A stretch of 64,000 nt of DNA from Lingula anatina. Taxonomy: Eukaryota > Brachiopoda > Lingulata > Lingulida > Lingulidae. Location: the NCBI RefSeq assembly GCF_001039355.2, contig NW_019775589.1, positions 6,755-70,754 on the forward strand, read 5' to 3'. The notes beneath the pieces were generated by a model. That model was not told the DNA's origin and ran no database searches. It worked only from the letters and a program-made list of their open reading frames with translations. This document shows positions 12,279 through 23,080 of the stretch, piece by piece (positions within the stretch are counted from its first letter, which is position 1; each line of letters begins with the position of its first letter). Made by a program: the position numbers and the translations under genes.

Positions 12279-13175
12279 CACATTTAGAATACAAAGTCAT
12301 GCATTTGACAAATTATTTAGGTTGAATATTTTGAAAGTTCTTGCCTGGTAACACACATTAAAATATTTATATAGAATAGTAGAATTGGCCCCTATATAGA
12401 ATTAACCATTTTTGTGGGTCTCAATCAGCACATTATTCCTATTATTATTATTTAAGTAAAACCTTTTTATACAAAAAATAGTCATACATGTGAATTTGGC
12501 AAGTTTTGTTGGATACATATTTTTTGTTATGAAACACCTGTTTTATTTTTTTATTAATTTGTTGTCTTATATTAATGCTTCATTATTAACTTTCATTATG
12601 TTTCATATGAGTTTTGGACAATCAAAAGATCTGTCATGTTGGCTAAGCGCTTTTGAAGGTTTCAATTTCAAATTTGGGACAGTAGAATATACTGTTTCGA
12701 TATCGAGTAAACACCCTTTTTGTTTGTAATTAGTGTGGGTATGGACTCAGAGCAACAAAATATTTTCTTGATACCATTTAAATATTTAAATTCAGCTTAA
12801 AGGCAGACAGCAACCGAAGTATGGTGTGTTTTCAATATGTAATTTTATGAATGTACATCGAAGTCAATTGGGGTATGTAGATCTTATTTTTAGTACTAGG
12901 ATATTGTAGTTAGTTGAGTATATGGAGACTGTTGGAGTAACAGCAGTAGTTGTGGCAATGATGTTTGCTGCATGTGTTTTGTACATATTTTAACTGTTAA
13001 TTTAAAGCTAAAACATTACATCAGTATTATACTTTGTCAGAGAGAGAGAGAGAGGGGGGGGAGGAAATCAGCAATTTTATTTACAAAAGAAATGTTTAAA
13101 TGATTATTGGAAGTACATAGTCAGTTACCTTTGATGTTTCATCAAGGTAGAATGTTAGTTCAGCTTCTATTTCAG
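11426..13175. other. 3' flank of NLR copy 1, no gene seen
   Basis: The stretch to about 12350 is homologous to the 3' flank of NLR copy 2 (28183-29200), sharing CATGCCTTGGTCTACCAG, TATCTTATTGTCAGCCTTC and ATATAAAACTTGATACAATTG. It therefore belongs to the duplicated unit. A poly-A plus (TA)n tract at 12204-12275 is absent from the other copy. The rest to 13175 is AT-rich with a (GA)n/G run near 13041-13063. I see no coding exon. Confidence 0.7.
12204..12275. repeat. Poly-A followed by (TA)n microsatellite
   Basis: About 16 A residues run directly into roughly 28 TA dinucleotides. The matching place downstream of NLR copy 2 (near 29135) lacks the tract, so it arose or expanded after the duplication. 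Confidence 0.95.
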
Positions 13176-14633
13176 ACAACTCCTGCTTCACCAACTGGAA
13201 TAGAACATCAGGTAAGGAAATATGTGAACACAAAAATCCCCCACCTTTTTGGATAATTATGCTTATGTAAGTTATGTAATATAGTCAAAAAATATGAATA
13301 CGTACCCCTCCTGACTATTTTCATCTAAAATACTTTGTATACTAAGTATGTACCAATTTATGTTTTATTTTTGTGTTCATTGTATTTCCAGATCAATGTG
13401 ACTCCACGTAAACCAGGGCTAGGGGTACAACACCTGGACAGGTTACTGTACAGGTAAGTGAAGAAAAAAGGTTACATCCTTGATTCTATAACTGTAAACA
13501 TGTACATACTGGTATAAATTTGCGCCTCCTGTTCCAACTGATTGTTATTCTTTGTTAAATCCATAGATAAGACGATGCACACTCTTATCCAGTGAAAATA
13601 AAATTTTCCACAATTATTACTTTTCTTCAACAGATCTCCAAGTCGTCTGCTGCCTCCACCTCCGCCTTACTGCCTACCAGTCTGCCCCCTAGTGGCACGT
13701 GTGCTCCACCTATCACTATATACTACAACGGAACTTCAGAGGCTTTGAATGAAATATTGATGTCCTGAACAACCACACAAACTGTAGTGATGTTGATGTG
13801 AAGAATGCACGTGCGGGGTTAGTTGTGCCCCCTGTGACCCCGCTACCTTCTGTCAACCCTATGGTGAGAGTTTGGTTTTTCTTTCTAAATTTTATTATGA
13901 TTTATAAAGTTAAAGGGCCTGTCACAGAATACTTATATATTGCCTTCAATATTTAAGATTTTCATAGTCCCCGGTAAATGAGGAAACATAGCACTTGTTG
14001 ATTTTTAATCTGCTAATTTAGTCGAGTTATTTTTGTCGACTGATGTGAAATTTCACAATTCGTACGTTAAAATTTATATAAGATCTGTGTGAATTGAACA
14101 CAGTCTGTGTGTAATTAGAAAACAATAAGCAAATTGTATTACAATAAAGTAATGATGGATTTTAATTCCGCCATGTTGTGTTTCTCTCCAGGGCTCTGAG
14201 AAGCATATTTCGAGCAATGAGAAAACAGACACAGACGACAGCAGTCAGAATGTTGGCCGCGGTTTGAGAATACCTTTAGGAATTCTGGGAACTTTGGCAG
14301 CCTTGGGACTTCTAGGTAAGGACATTGCTGGAGAAAATGATTTAACTTAAGATGCTTCGGATGACTACTGGTTATATCATTTTATTTGTCTTCATATGCA
14401 TCCTTTTCCTGACTACAACAAAAAGGTTGCCTCGGTTTAAAAAGCTTAATGTCTTAAAATTTAGAAATTTGTTCACAAAGACACTGCTCCCAGTAAAACA
14501 AATTCAGTGTCTCAGACAATAATGATAGTACGTATGACCCAACTGCCATAAATATCACATCACCTCATGGTTGTTCATGGATTCCTTAAAGCACTATCAC
14601 ACCTGCAATCATGCAACTACTGACGTAAACAAA

Positions 14634-14668
<35 letters not shown>

Positions 14669-15116
14669 CTAGAAATATCTAGCACACATTTACAACACTC
14701 TTCATCAGGGCTGTAAACCCGTCATACATGTCTTATTTCCTTTGATTTTAAATAACAAGGCAAACAATCAAAGACACCATTAAAAAAAACTGGTGCTTGA
14801 ATAGCGTAGTCACAGTGCATTGTCTCGTGTCCATCTGCTCTCCAGGCTTCCTATGGAATAAAAAGGAAACCCAAGAAGACCCCAGTTCGCCAGCGTGCCG
14901 ACCGTAGAGTCCTTCAACACCAACATCTACCAGGCCTCTATGGGGGATGACCTCAGCTACCAGTTCGGACAGAAAGGAGCGGAGTTAAACCGTTTCAGAG
15001 ACGACGGGGCCATCTTTGGGAGGTTGAACGAGCCGTCGGCGGCCAGTCCACGCCCTGAAAGTGCTGGTAGTTTGGCCAGTTTCCGCAGCTCCAACAGTTG
15101 GGGCAGTTATGGCTGA
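13176..15116 (+). pseudogene. Broken exons of unrecognised membrane protein
   Basis: Five GT/AG-bounded segments look exon-like: 13176-13211, 13392-13453, 13634-13863, 14192-14315 and 14846-15116. The fourth encodes a polar stretch then a hydrophobic segment (PLGILGTLAALGLLG) followed by basic FLWNKK, typical of a single membrane pass. The last has a tail rich in Ser, Asn and Gly (ORF 14895-15116 ending SSNSWGSYG). The frame breaks inside the third segment (TGA at about 13766, while a good frame continues one base off) and again in the last near 14890. No upstream exons are visible, so this looks like a decayed 3' gene end with an extracellular proline-rich region, membrane helix and cytoplasmic tail. 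Family unknown. Confidence 0.45.
14638..14666. repeat. (CA)n microsatellite
   Basis: About 14 CA dinucleotides follow AAACAAACA in the intron between the fourth and fifth segments of the broken membrane-protein gene. Confidence 0.9.
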
Positions 15117-17184
15117 ATGATGAGTTCCAGTCACCGCTGAGGGCTTTTTTTAGACTTTGGCGTGTAAGAGGACCGTCTGTATACATAAAGTAATAAATAA
15201 CATAAAACGTTACAGAAGTTTGAAATTTATAGGTAATTTTATTGCTTGCTAGAAAAATGTAAGAGTTATTACAATGGGCATTGGTCCAAACAAATTATCT
15301 TCATTTATTTTCATTACAGCACTGTTAATTTACACAGTTTATGGTAAAGCCTTGATGCTGCAGTGAATAATTGAGGGATTAATCGCTACTGAGATTGTTA
15401 AATGGTAGGCAGAAGTTATTGAAATTAAGATCAGTTGAGACAGTCTTTATACATGGAGAGATGGGCGTGCAATAAATAAAGCTATGGATTAAAGGAACTG
15501 GATAAAATAATTAATTTTATTTCTGAAGGTGACTTGGTATGAGGTATGACCGGATTGTGTGTTAATTAATTATTTGTTAACAAGATTAGATCACTACTTA
15601 ACATTTTAGTAGAATATCCAGATATAAGATGTGAAATGCTATCAATAATTTTACATTATGTCTTAGAAAAATATTTAAATGAATTTTTTAAGAAAAGTAT
15701 TTATTAACATATGCACTTTAAATAACTATATTTTGTTAAGTAGAAGCATAATAATTTGGAGAAAAATATCAACCTCTAGACAAAATATCTTTCGAGGTGT
15801 TTTGCTGGAATTTTGATTATTTTTGTCCTGTTGAAATTGCTATGAATGTTCTTGCTTTATTCTTTCAATATAAACTGGTATATTGACAATAAAACAGTAA
15901 TATTCAATCTTGAATTTGTTCTCTTTAAATGATAGGGCCCTCTTGTTACGTGGCAGGTTGTGTTGAACACAATTTATGTTCACAAATAATTCATAAATAT
16001 AAGTTCAACGGCACTTATCTGGCGTTAGAGTATAATATTTTTTATGGAATGGCAAATAAGACTGTAAATGCACATACAAATAATTCTTGAAGCCAGTCTG
16101 TATTGTGTGCATGATACAGACTGGGTGTGGCCGTTGTCACCTCCCTGGGGAGGATACAGTCCAGCTGCCATGAAAAGACAGTGCCCCCTGTATTACATTA
16201 AGTGGCGCTTCTTTGTAATATGACAGGGCCGTAGCCTCCGGGGGGGGGGGGGGGGGGGGGGGGGGCAGGTGGGGGGCAGCTGAGCCCCTGAGCCCTGTTT
16301 CCACACCTGAATGACGCGCACAGTACCTGTAGCTGCGTTGAGTACATTAGCATGCAACGACACAAAGGCTTTTTTCTTTTTTAAAAGACATGTCAATACA
16401 GCTGTATGCTTTTCATTCAGTAAGTTTACCTTAGGTCACTGAACAATGCTTAATAAGTGGAGTGTAGGTGAATATAAACGGCGCAAACACTTAATGCTGA
16501 GGCAGTGATAGGTTATATTTATCGATCAAAGAAAAAAAAAACAGATCACTGCGCGACAGTGAAAATACTTTATGACGCAGCACTATTTATGTCAACAACA
16601 TCACCTGACAACTATCGACATGCGCCATTTTATTCACCTCCCAGGGCAAAATTTTGAAGAAATTCAAGTGCAAAACTGATTTTTTGCGACTAAATATTTT
16701 TAAAACAAGACTTACCTATTGTATGCTAATTAAGTCAAATGCCTTTGTACAAGAATTCACTGCATTTGGAAATCTACTGACGTGGAGATCATCTTGCCTT
16801 GATGAAGACTTTTCCAGAATTAGACATGGAATTGACCTCTGAAAATCCCGATGTTTCATAGGTACAGTATGATGCTTAATCACAGCTATTTAAGCTCTAC
16901 TCTCTGTCGCCTTACATAATATTTTGTAATTTTAAATAGAAATACATGAACTCAACGTGAGAAATGCATAGGCTTGTCGCTGAATATTCTTTGTATTAAA
17001 ACGGAGGCAGAACAAAAAGACGGATCTTTTACCCAGATGTTAACATCCACGACGTACAGGTTCATGTGCCAGCAACAGCATTCATAGCACTCACATAAAA
17101 AATAAAACGACCCTTTCTGTGCATTCTTTCTTCATCTTCTATAGCATTTCAATGTTGATTGAACTAATATAACATTTCTGTTAC
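15117..17184. other. Intergenic, no gene seen; poly-G tract
   Basis: AT-rich sequence without convincing exons. It contains a poly-G tract of about 26 residues at 16240-16265. A possible polyadenylation signal AATAAA lies near 15190, about 75 bp after the stop of the broken membrane-protein gene, and another near 15473. Confidence 0.6.
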
Positions 17185-18350
17185 AGTTGGTGCCTTTTAG
17201 GCGGAATTCAACGTTGGAAACATACATTGGCGACGAGATTATAATGATCATCGCAACAGTCAATTATAATAAGACTTAACAGAAAAGACGAACTGACGTA
17301 AGTATGCGTAAAATAGAGGTGACAAATCCCGTGCAAGAATTCGTTGTAGTTGTAAGCTTTTGATGTTTTTCGTGTGATGAGAGAAGGATATCCTCTTGAT
17401 CAGGAGCTTATAAGAAAATATCTGTAGAATCAGTTGCTGGTAAACGGATGCTTAAAGGGATAATAACTCTTCGTATGAGGTCTATATTTCACAATAAAAA
17501 CATTGTGAGTAACTCATAGAAATATAATATATTCTGTTTTACGGCAAAAACAGCAGTTATAGCTGTTATTCTGATATCTAAGCTTGTCTTCAGACCATGT
17601 GACCTCCATTGATGGCAATACTCTGTTAAAATCTCTTAAGAGATTTTAACAAAAAACCAAACTTTTTAGAAAAAAACCAAGGACTAACTTTGAATGTAAA
17701 AATGGATTCATTAACCATTGGTAAGCATGGTAAGGTTGTTGTTTACTCCGGGAAAATTAATTTTTTTGGCCAAAACGAAGAGTTATTATGCCTTTAAGAG
17801 AAACGGGGCTGTGTTCATAAAAAATCAAAACATCTGTTTATTACCGGTACATTTCACACTGCAAGTTTTTCATGTTTTGAAAATTAATTATTTTCTTTCT
17901 CCTGTATTTGGAGTCCTTTTACACTCGAACCCTAAATAAAAAGGGACTCTGACATTTCTTATGCGTAAAAATGGAAATGAGAAGAAATGATCGAGTACAT
18001 CAGCAGTTCTCGTATATATAAAAAAAAAAAAAAAAAAAAAACAGTTCGTTTAAGCTCATTGCACATCATCTGTTTATTATCGTTAAGAATATTTTAACGA
18101 TTTTTTTCGGTGTACCCCGGCAAATACAAACGGAAATACTTTGTGATTTCAGGACTAAAGCAGACGTAGATTACGAGAGGTGTTCAACATGGAGATTGAA
18201 ATAGATATTTGGACCATAATCGTGACTGTATTTCTGCTGGTTGGACTGACGTTACTTTTCTTCAAAGCCGATATTTGGCATTGTTTAAGGAAGATAGTAA
18301 GGGGTACTGTATCCATTTCATTAATTTTATTCATTTCTATTTTACCATAA
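17185..18350 (+). CDS. Candidate 5' exons with membrane-anchor start
   Basis: A strong donor (GAC|GTAAGTATG) at 17297 ends a possible untranslated exon. An acceptor (GTGATTTCAG) at 18152 opens an exon whose first ATG (18189, context CAACATGG) encodes an acidic start, then the hydrophobic WTIIVTVFLLVGLTLLFF and a basic stretch. Unspliced, the ORF is 53 codons, ending at 18350. A donor GTAAGG at 18297 would leave phase 0, and a weaker GTACTG at 18304 would leave phase 1. Phase 1 would fit the acceptor of the HEPN exon of NLR copy 2 at 20999. It could be the 5' end of that receptor or an unrelated small membrane protein. Confidence 0.25.
17452..17797. mobile_element. TTAA-flanked MITE, piggyBac-type
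   Basis: Inverted termini AGGGATAATAACTCTTCGT and GAAGAGTTATTATGCCT are bounded by TTAA on both sides (17452-17455 and 17794-17797). TTAA is the target duplication of piggyBac-superfamily transposons. The centre holds a perfect palindrome AAAATCTCTTAAGAGATTTT. There is no transposase. Near-full copies are at 29271-29656 and 48505-48849. Confidence 0.85.
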
Positions 18351-18734
18351 GCGAGTGGTTTAGACAAATGTTGAATTAATAAAGAACTTAATGCATCATT
18401 TAAGGTGTGATAAGTTATACAGTGGCGGGTTTACGGGGTGTCAGGGGGCCGGGTCTTGACCCCTTCGACTTCTGAAAAATTCACATCAGTGGTCCTCTCT
18501 TGAAATTAGAATTTTGACTAGCTGAATCATAGTCCTAAACATGTCACTTTTCACCGTTTACCCCCAAAAATACGAAAGATATTCTCGGAACAAGTAAAAT
18601 ACTTTCTGTTATAATGTCGAATAGAAGTTTATTTTGTCGTGCTGAAAATGGTTTGTGAGATTTTTAAGTTACAGCAATACGTGAGGCTTTCCAAATAATT
18701 ACGACGCATATCAATAACCCATAATATCTTTAAC

Positions 18735-19647
18735 AAGATCATACAAAATTCTTCTGCCTGGAAAACTGTTATAAGAGGGTGTCAAAAGAATCTTGCAGCA
18801 ATAACAAATAAAAATCTCGTATTATTAAAAACAAATTAACGAAACTCTTTTACCCGAAATTTATTTCGGATAAGGAAGCAATACCTCTTAACATCCATAA
18901 TAAGTGGATGGAAAAGCTGAACATTGATTTTCCAAGTGAAAAGTGGAAGCTAGTTCATGCATTGCCCTTTCGAGAAACCAATGATCATAAACTTCTCACA
19001 TTGCAATTTAGAATTTTACATAGAATTTATTTTACGAACTCGATGCTTTTTAAATACAATATGTTAGAACATGAGCGATGCACTTTCTGTAATGACCCAA
19101 AAGAAACTTTATTGCATATTTTCTGGGACTGTACATATGTTCAAGCTATTTGGACTTGTCTCATTCAGAACCTACGTACACAGTACTCTGTTGAATTAAA
19201 ACATCAACCGTGCTTGTTTATATTTGGAATCCTGGACGACAGCCCTCTCTTAGGTATTAATTTACTACTTCTCTATATAAAGAAATATTTCACTTTATGT
19301 AGACAAAATAAAATTACACCTCTTTGGAATGCCTGCAAAAAGTATTTGGAAAAGCAAAAGATAATAGATTTTCAATCTTTATACCTACTGGGTCCTCAAA
19401 AGGCAGATAATCTAAGGAAAAAATGGGACAGTATAGAAAAAATATTGATATGAATAAAAAAGAACATTTGTTGTAGACTAGGCCTAATAAGATTCTTTTA
19501 TTTAAAAAATCTCACATGTATTTTTAATCAACATTTGTAAGAACTTCGTTTGTAGTGTGTGAATGGTGTGTGTAAGGTGTATTTGTCTTGTATTAATTTT
19601 CGTGAATAATAATAATAATAAAAAAAAAAAAAAGATCATACAAAATT
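18735..19647 (+). mobile_element. 5'-truncated LINE with 16-bp target duplication
   Basis: The direct repeat AAGATCATACAAAATT occurs at 18735-18750 and 19632-19647 and brackets an insertion of about 880 bp ending in (AAT)n and poly-A. Inside, ORF 18908-19453 encodes 181 residues typical of the C-terminus of a LINE ORF2: LQFRILHRIYFTN and a zinc-knuckle-like C-X2-C-X7-H-X4-C (CTFCNDPKETLLHIFWDC), the zf-RVT-type region. The reverse transcriptase and endonuclease domains are missing, so it is a dead-on-arrival 5' truncation. The short divergence between the repeats suggests a fairly recent insertion. Confidence 0.88.
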
Positions 19648-20998
19648 TAAAATACACACAATACAAATTGAAGGTTTAAAACTCTTCGCACCAGACCCAT
19701 CTCAATTTGGGTACAATACTGTGGGGTTATACTGGTAGTTGTTGCATGCACATTAGAACATTTACATATTTCATTAGACAAGACATAAGACATTTTTCCT
19801 GCTTAATAGTGTGATCAACCCCTGCACACCGCTCTGTCTTTGATAGTATTCAGTATATCTGCCACTTTATAATTTTCCATTATCGCCTTTGCCTATCACT
19901 ATACTTTCTCTCCTTCTCCCTTCCCCGATGTTACCACTTGATCTTTTTACTACTTGTACACGGTATATGTTCATCCAATTTAAACTATTACTTGCCTCGG
20001 TTAATTTACATTGTATTGCATTGTAACATCATACATACATGTATGACAGACTTGACATTTAATATGGTATGTACTGTTTTTGATTTTAATACGTGTACAT
20101 GTAGTATATTCCAGCTGCAAGGTATGATTAGGTAAAATGGATTGCCTTTTAAAATCACACTTCATGTAATATGGGATATATGAAAAGATCAAATAATGTG
20201 CAGTCAGGTGTGTCAGTTCCAGTTTACCAATTACCATGTCTGAATCACTGGTTAGATACGTAATATTCAGTGATTGCATTGGGTAATGCTGTGACTAGTC
20301 CCATAGTGATCATGTAACATGGTTCTGCCGAACGCCTGCATAAATGATTTTCAATTTTTGCATATAAGTAGCCGGTAGTGCGGTGCGTGAACTGAGAGTC
20401 AAGGTGTGTAACAGCATTGATGTCCTGTACCCAAAATGAACATAAAGACATTGTCAGGAAGATGCTTGTGTTGCAAGGAACGGTCATACATTCTTACTAA
20501 AGTATACCCAGAATGCTGAACCTATATGTATGCAGAAGCAACGTTCAAGGCATTCATATCTTGCCACCAGAAAAAAAGGCCCACTTTTCTTAGAAATTAA
20601 CAAAATGCTTGCCGTGCCTAGATACTGACATGAGCTCCTTTACGTTGCTAGTAACTATAACCAGTTAATGATTTTGAAAATATAGAGATCCAACTTAAAC
20701 TTCTAGTGGGTATTTTACCAAACAATTTAATTAAGAACTGATGTGACAATGCTTCTGAAGGAATAATTAAAATTCATAATTTAAACATGGTTTGAATTTT
20801 TGTTTTCATTTATTAGGGAAAAAAACGATACATCTAGTGAAATGATTTCAAGAAATATTCCATATTGAATGTTAAGTCCGTACTACCGCGTATGTAACGT
20901 GTGTTTCATAAGAACAATTGTCGTTTTCAGGTGTTTTGTCCATAAATGTAAGGCAAACATTGGCTAAGACAAAGTCTCCATCTTGCATTCTATTCCAG
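19648..20998. other. Upstream region of NLR copy 2, nothing clear
   Basis: AT-rich sequence with no convincing exon. A short stretch near 20380 (GTGCGTGAACTGAG, then TCAAGGTGTG) resembles the 3' part of the NLR coding sequence (GTGCGTGAACTGAGCCAAGGTGCG at about 11105). It may be a tiny relic or chance. The acceptor CTATTCCAG of the HEPN exon of copy 2 ends at 20998. Confidence 0.5.
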
Positions 20999-21033
20999 AT
21001 GAGGCAGTGGAGGATTTAGACGTGGCAAATACC

Positions 21034-21811
21034 ATGGTTACAGCATCAGGTACAGGCATGAACCACGAGCGGGAAAATTACTTCCGCATGTGCATCTTGA
21101 TTGTAGATTTTAGCCTGAAAATCTTGCAAGATGTTCTTTGTAAAGAACTTGAATCAGAGTATCCCTATTTATTTAAACCCAGCACGGGGTTGTTGCATAG
21201 GGTGCTTGATGATAAAGAAGTTAAGAAAAATCTAAACAAATTACCACCAAGAGTATTTTTTCAAGACCAACGAAACCAGTTGTATCCTGCTGGTAGTCCC
21301 TCCACATCAGTAACTGTGGGTGATTTAGATGTCACACTGACTGTGCTTTTGCTCAGAAACATCACACAGTTGAAGCATAGCCCACGACACGCTTGGGATA
21401 ACCCTTCTGACATAGACACATCAAAAGCAGCCGCGATTGGGCGAATTAAGAAATATCGAAATAGTGTTTATGCTCATGCAAACAAGACGGCAATCACTGA
21501 TAAAGATTTCAAGGAATATTTCCAGGGCCTTAAGTCCAATCTTCAGACTCTCTCTAGTAGGTTCACAGATACGGATTATGATGACATCCTATCTGAACCT
21601 CTTGATACTGCTTTACTTGAGAAATACCAGAAACTTTTGGAAGAATGGTGTGAATATGACCAAGATGTGAAAGATCTGCTGATGACAGTAAAATCTAGAG
21701 TGGAGGAACTTCCACAGCAGATGTGGGGAATGATGAACTATTTCTTTGAGAAATTCACACAGAAGTTAGAGGATCACTCTTTACGATTGTCAAAAGGGCA
21801 CACGACAGAGG
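21034..21811 (+). CDS. HEPN (DZIP3-like) exon of NLR copy 2
   Basis: The exon encodes 259 residues plus one base, ending ACAGAGG|GTAAGT in phase 1. The HEPN R-X5-H motif is RNSVYAH. The C-terminal part (KSRVEELPQQMWGMMNYFFE) differs completely from the matching region of copy 1 and looks amphipathic, perhaps a coiled coil. Similarity to copy 1 is strong in the middle (YPAGSPSTSVTVGDLDVTLT). Upstream of the ATG, codons GAG GCA after the acceptor match those of copy 1. Confidence 0.82.
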
Positions 21812-23025
21812 GTAAGTATAGTTTGCTTGAAGATGTTGTGTTATGTTACATAATGTTTATGTTTATTTTGGCAACTAAAAGTTAGATTTTACATGCAAGA
21901 TATATAAGAATGATAAAAGCAACTAAACAGACATTATGACATCAAAACATAAAGGAAGAATACACTGATTTAAATATTAAATCTACATTTTGCCGTAAAT
22001 GCCATACAGTAAAATGGCTACAAATAGCCTGGGCATAGTCAGTGGCGCCCTCTTCATCCCAATCTCAGTAAATCCATACGTAATTGCATGAACTTGTGCT
22101 TAACATTTTGTTTTGGGGATCAACTTATGTCCAACATTTTCCTGGATGTGAATGAGTTAGAAATAATGATACCTATACCCTATATTTAGCTGCAGCTTAA
22201 AACGATATGATAATCGTGTGTACGTGTACCATGATACAATTTCATAGACAAACATTGTAATATAATGCAGATAAAAAGAGTTCTGCTGTCTGACCTTGTC
22301 TCTTTCCTACGTTACCAGTTATGCATTCTTTCTCACCAGCACAAGTGCATTTAACAACATCATTGTCCGTTATGTTTTAATAGTAGGCGGACCGTTCACG
22401 ACAGTGAATGATGTGCAATAAGCACCGAAGTCAATGCTGTGGATGTAAGAATTAATAAAATCCGCTCTTAGCTCATGCATTGGATAACACACATATTCAA
22501 TATTACAAAACGTATGTCTCAGTCTTCTGCTTTTGCGACCTTAATATTTGACAAACTGGAATTATGCTGGTAAAAATACGCCTAAAACTTATGGTGACAT
22601 TTCTTTTAAATCAGCAGATCCAAAGGAATGGAATTTGTTACCACTGGAAATCTGATCAATTGAGTCTACCAGGAAATTTTTGGCTAATCGACTTTGATAT
22701 TGATTTTACAAATGTTATAGTAATTGCATTTTTGCACTGTAAGAAATAAGGCTGTTCTACTTTTAATTTATTTCTTTGTGCAAATAGGGCTGTTTTTTTA
22801 AACCTAGAATTGATTATTTTCTCTTAACAAGCATATTTTAGTTATTTACTGTAAGTGCTTTTATGTGAGAATCCGTATGTTTCTTCTAGAATTCTCTTAA
22901 AGTTTTTTGTCGTTAGCTCTGTAATTTTTTATTTACCTATTCCTAATAATTGATTTCTTAAGTAATTGTTTTATGTATATGTAAAGTCTTCTGAACATGT
23001 TTTAACGGATTTTAGACTAAAATAA

Positions 23026-23080
<55 letters not shown>

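Noticed and set aside
12029-12351. ORFs on both strands rich in Ile-Tyr repeats
   Set aside because: They are translations of the (TA)n microsatellite. The same applies to ORFs at 34325-34567.
20380-20412. Short match to the NLR 3' coding region
   Set aside because: Only about 25 bp with a 2-base shift; it may be chance and cannot support a third receptor copy.
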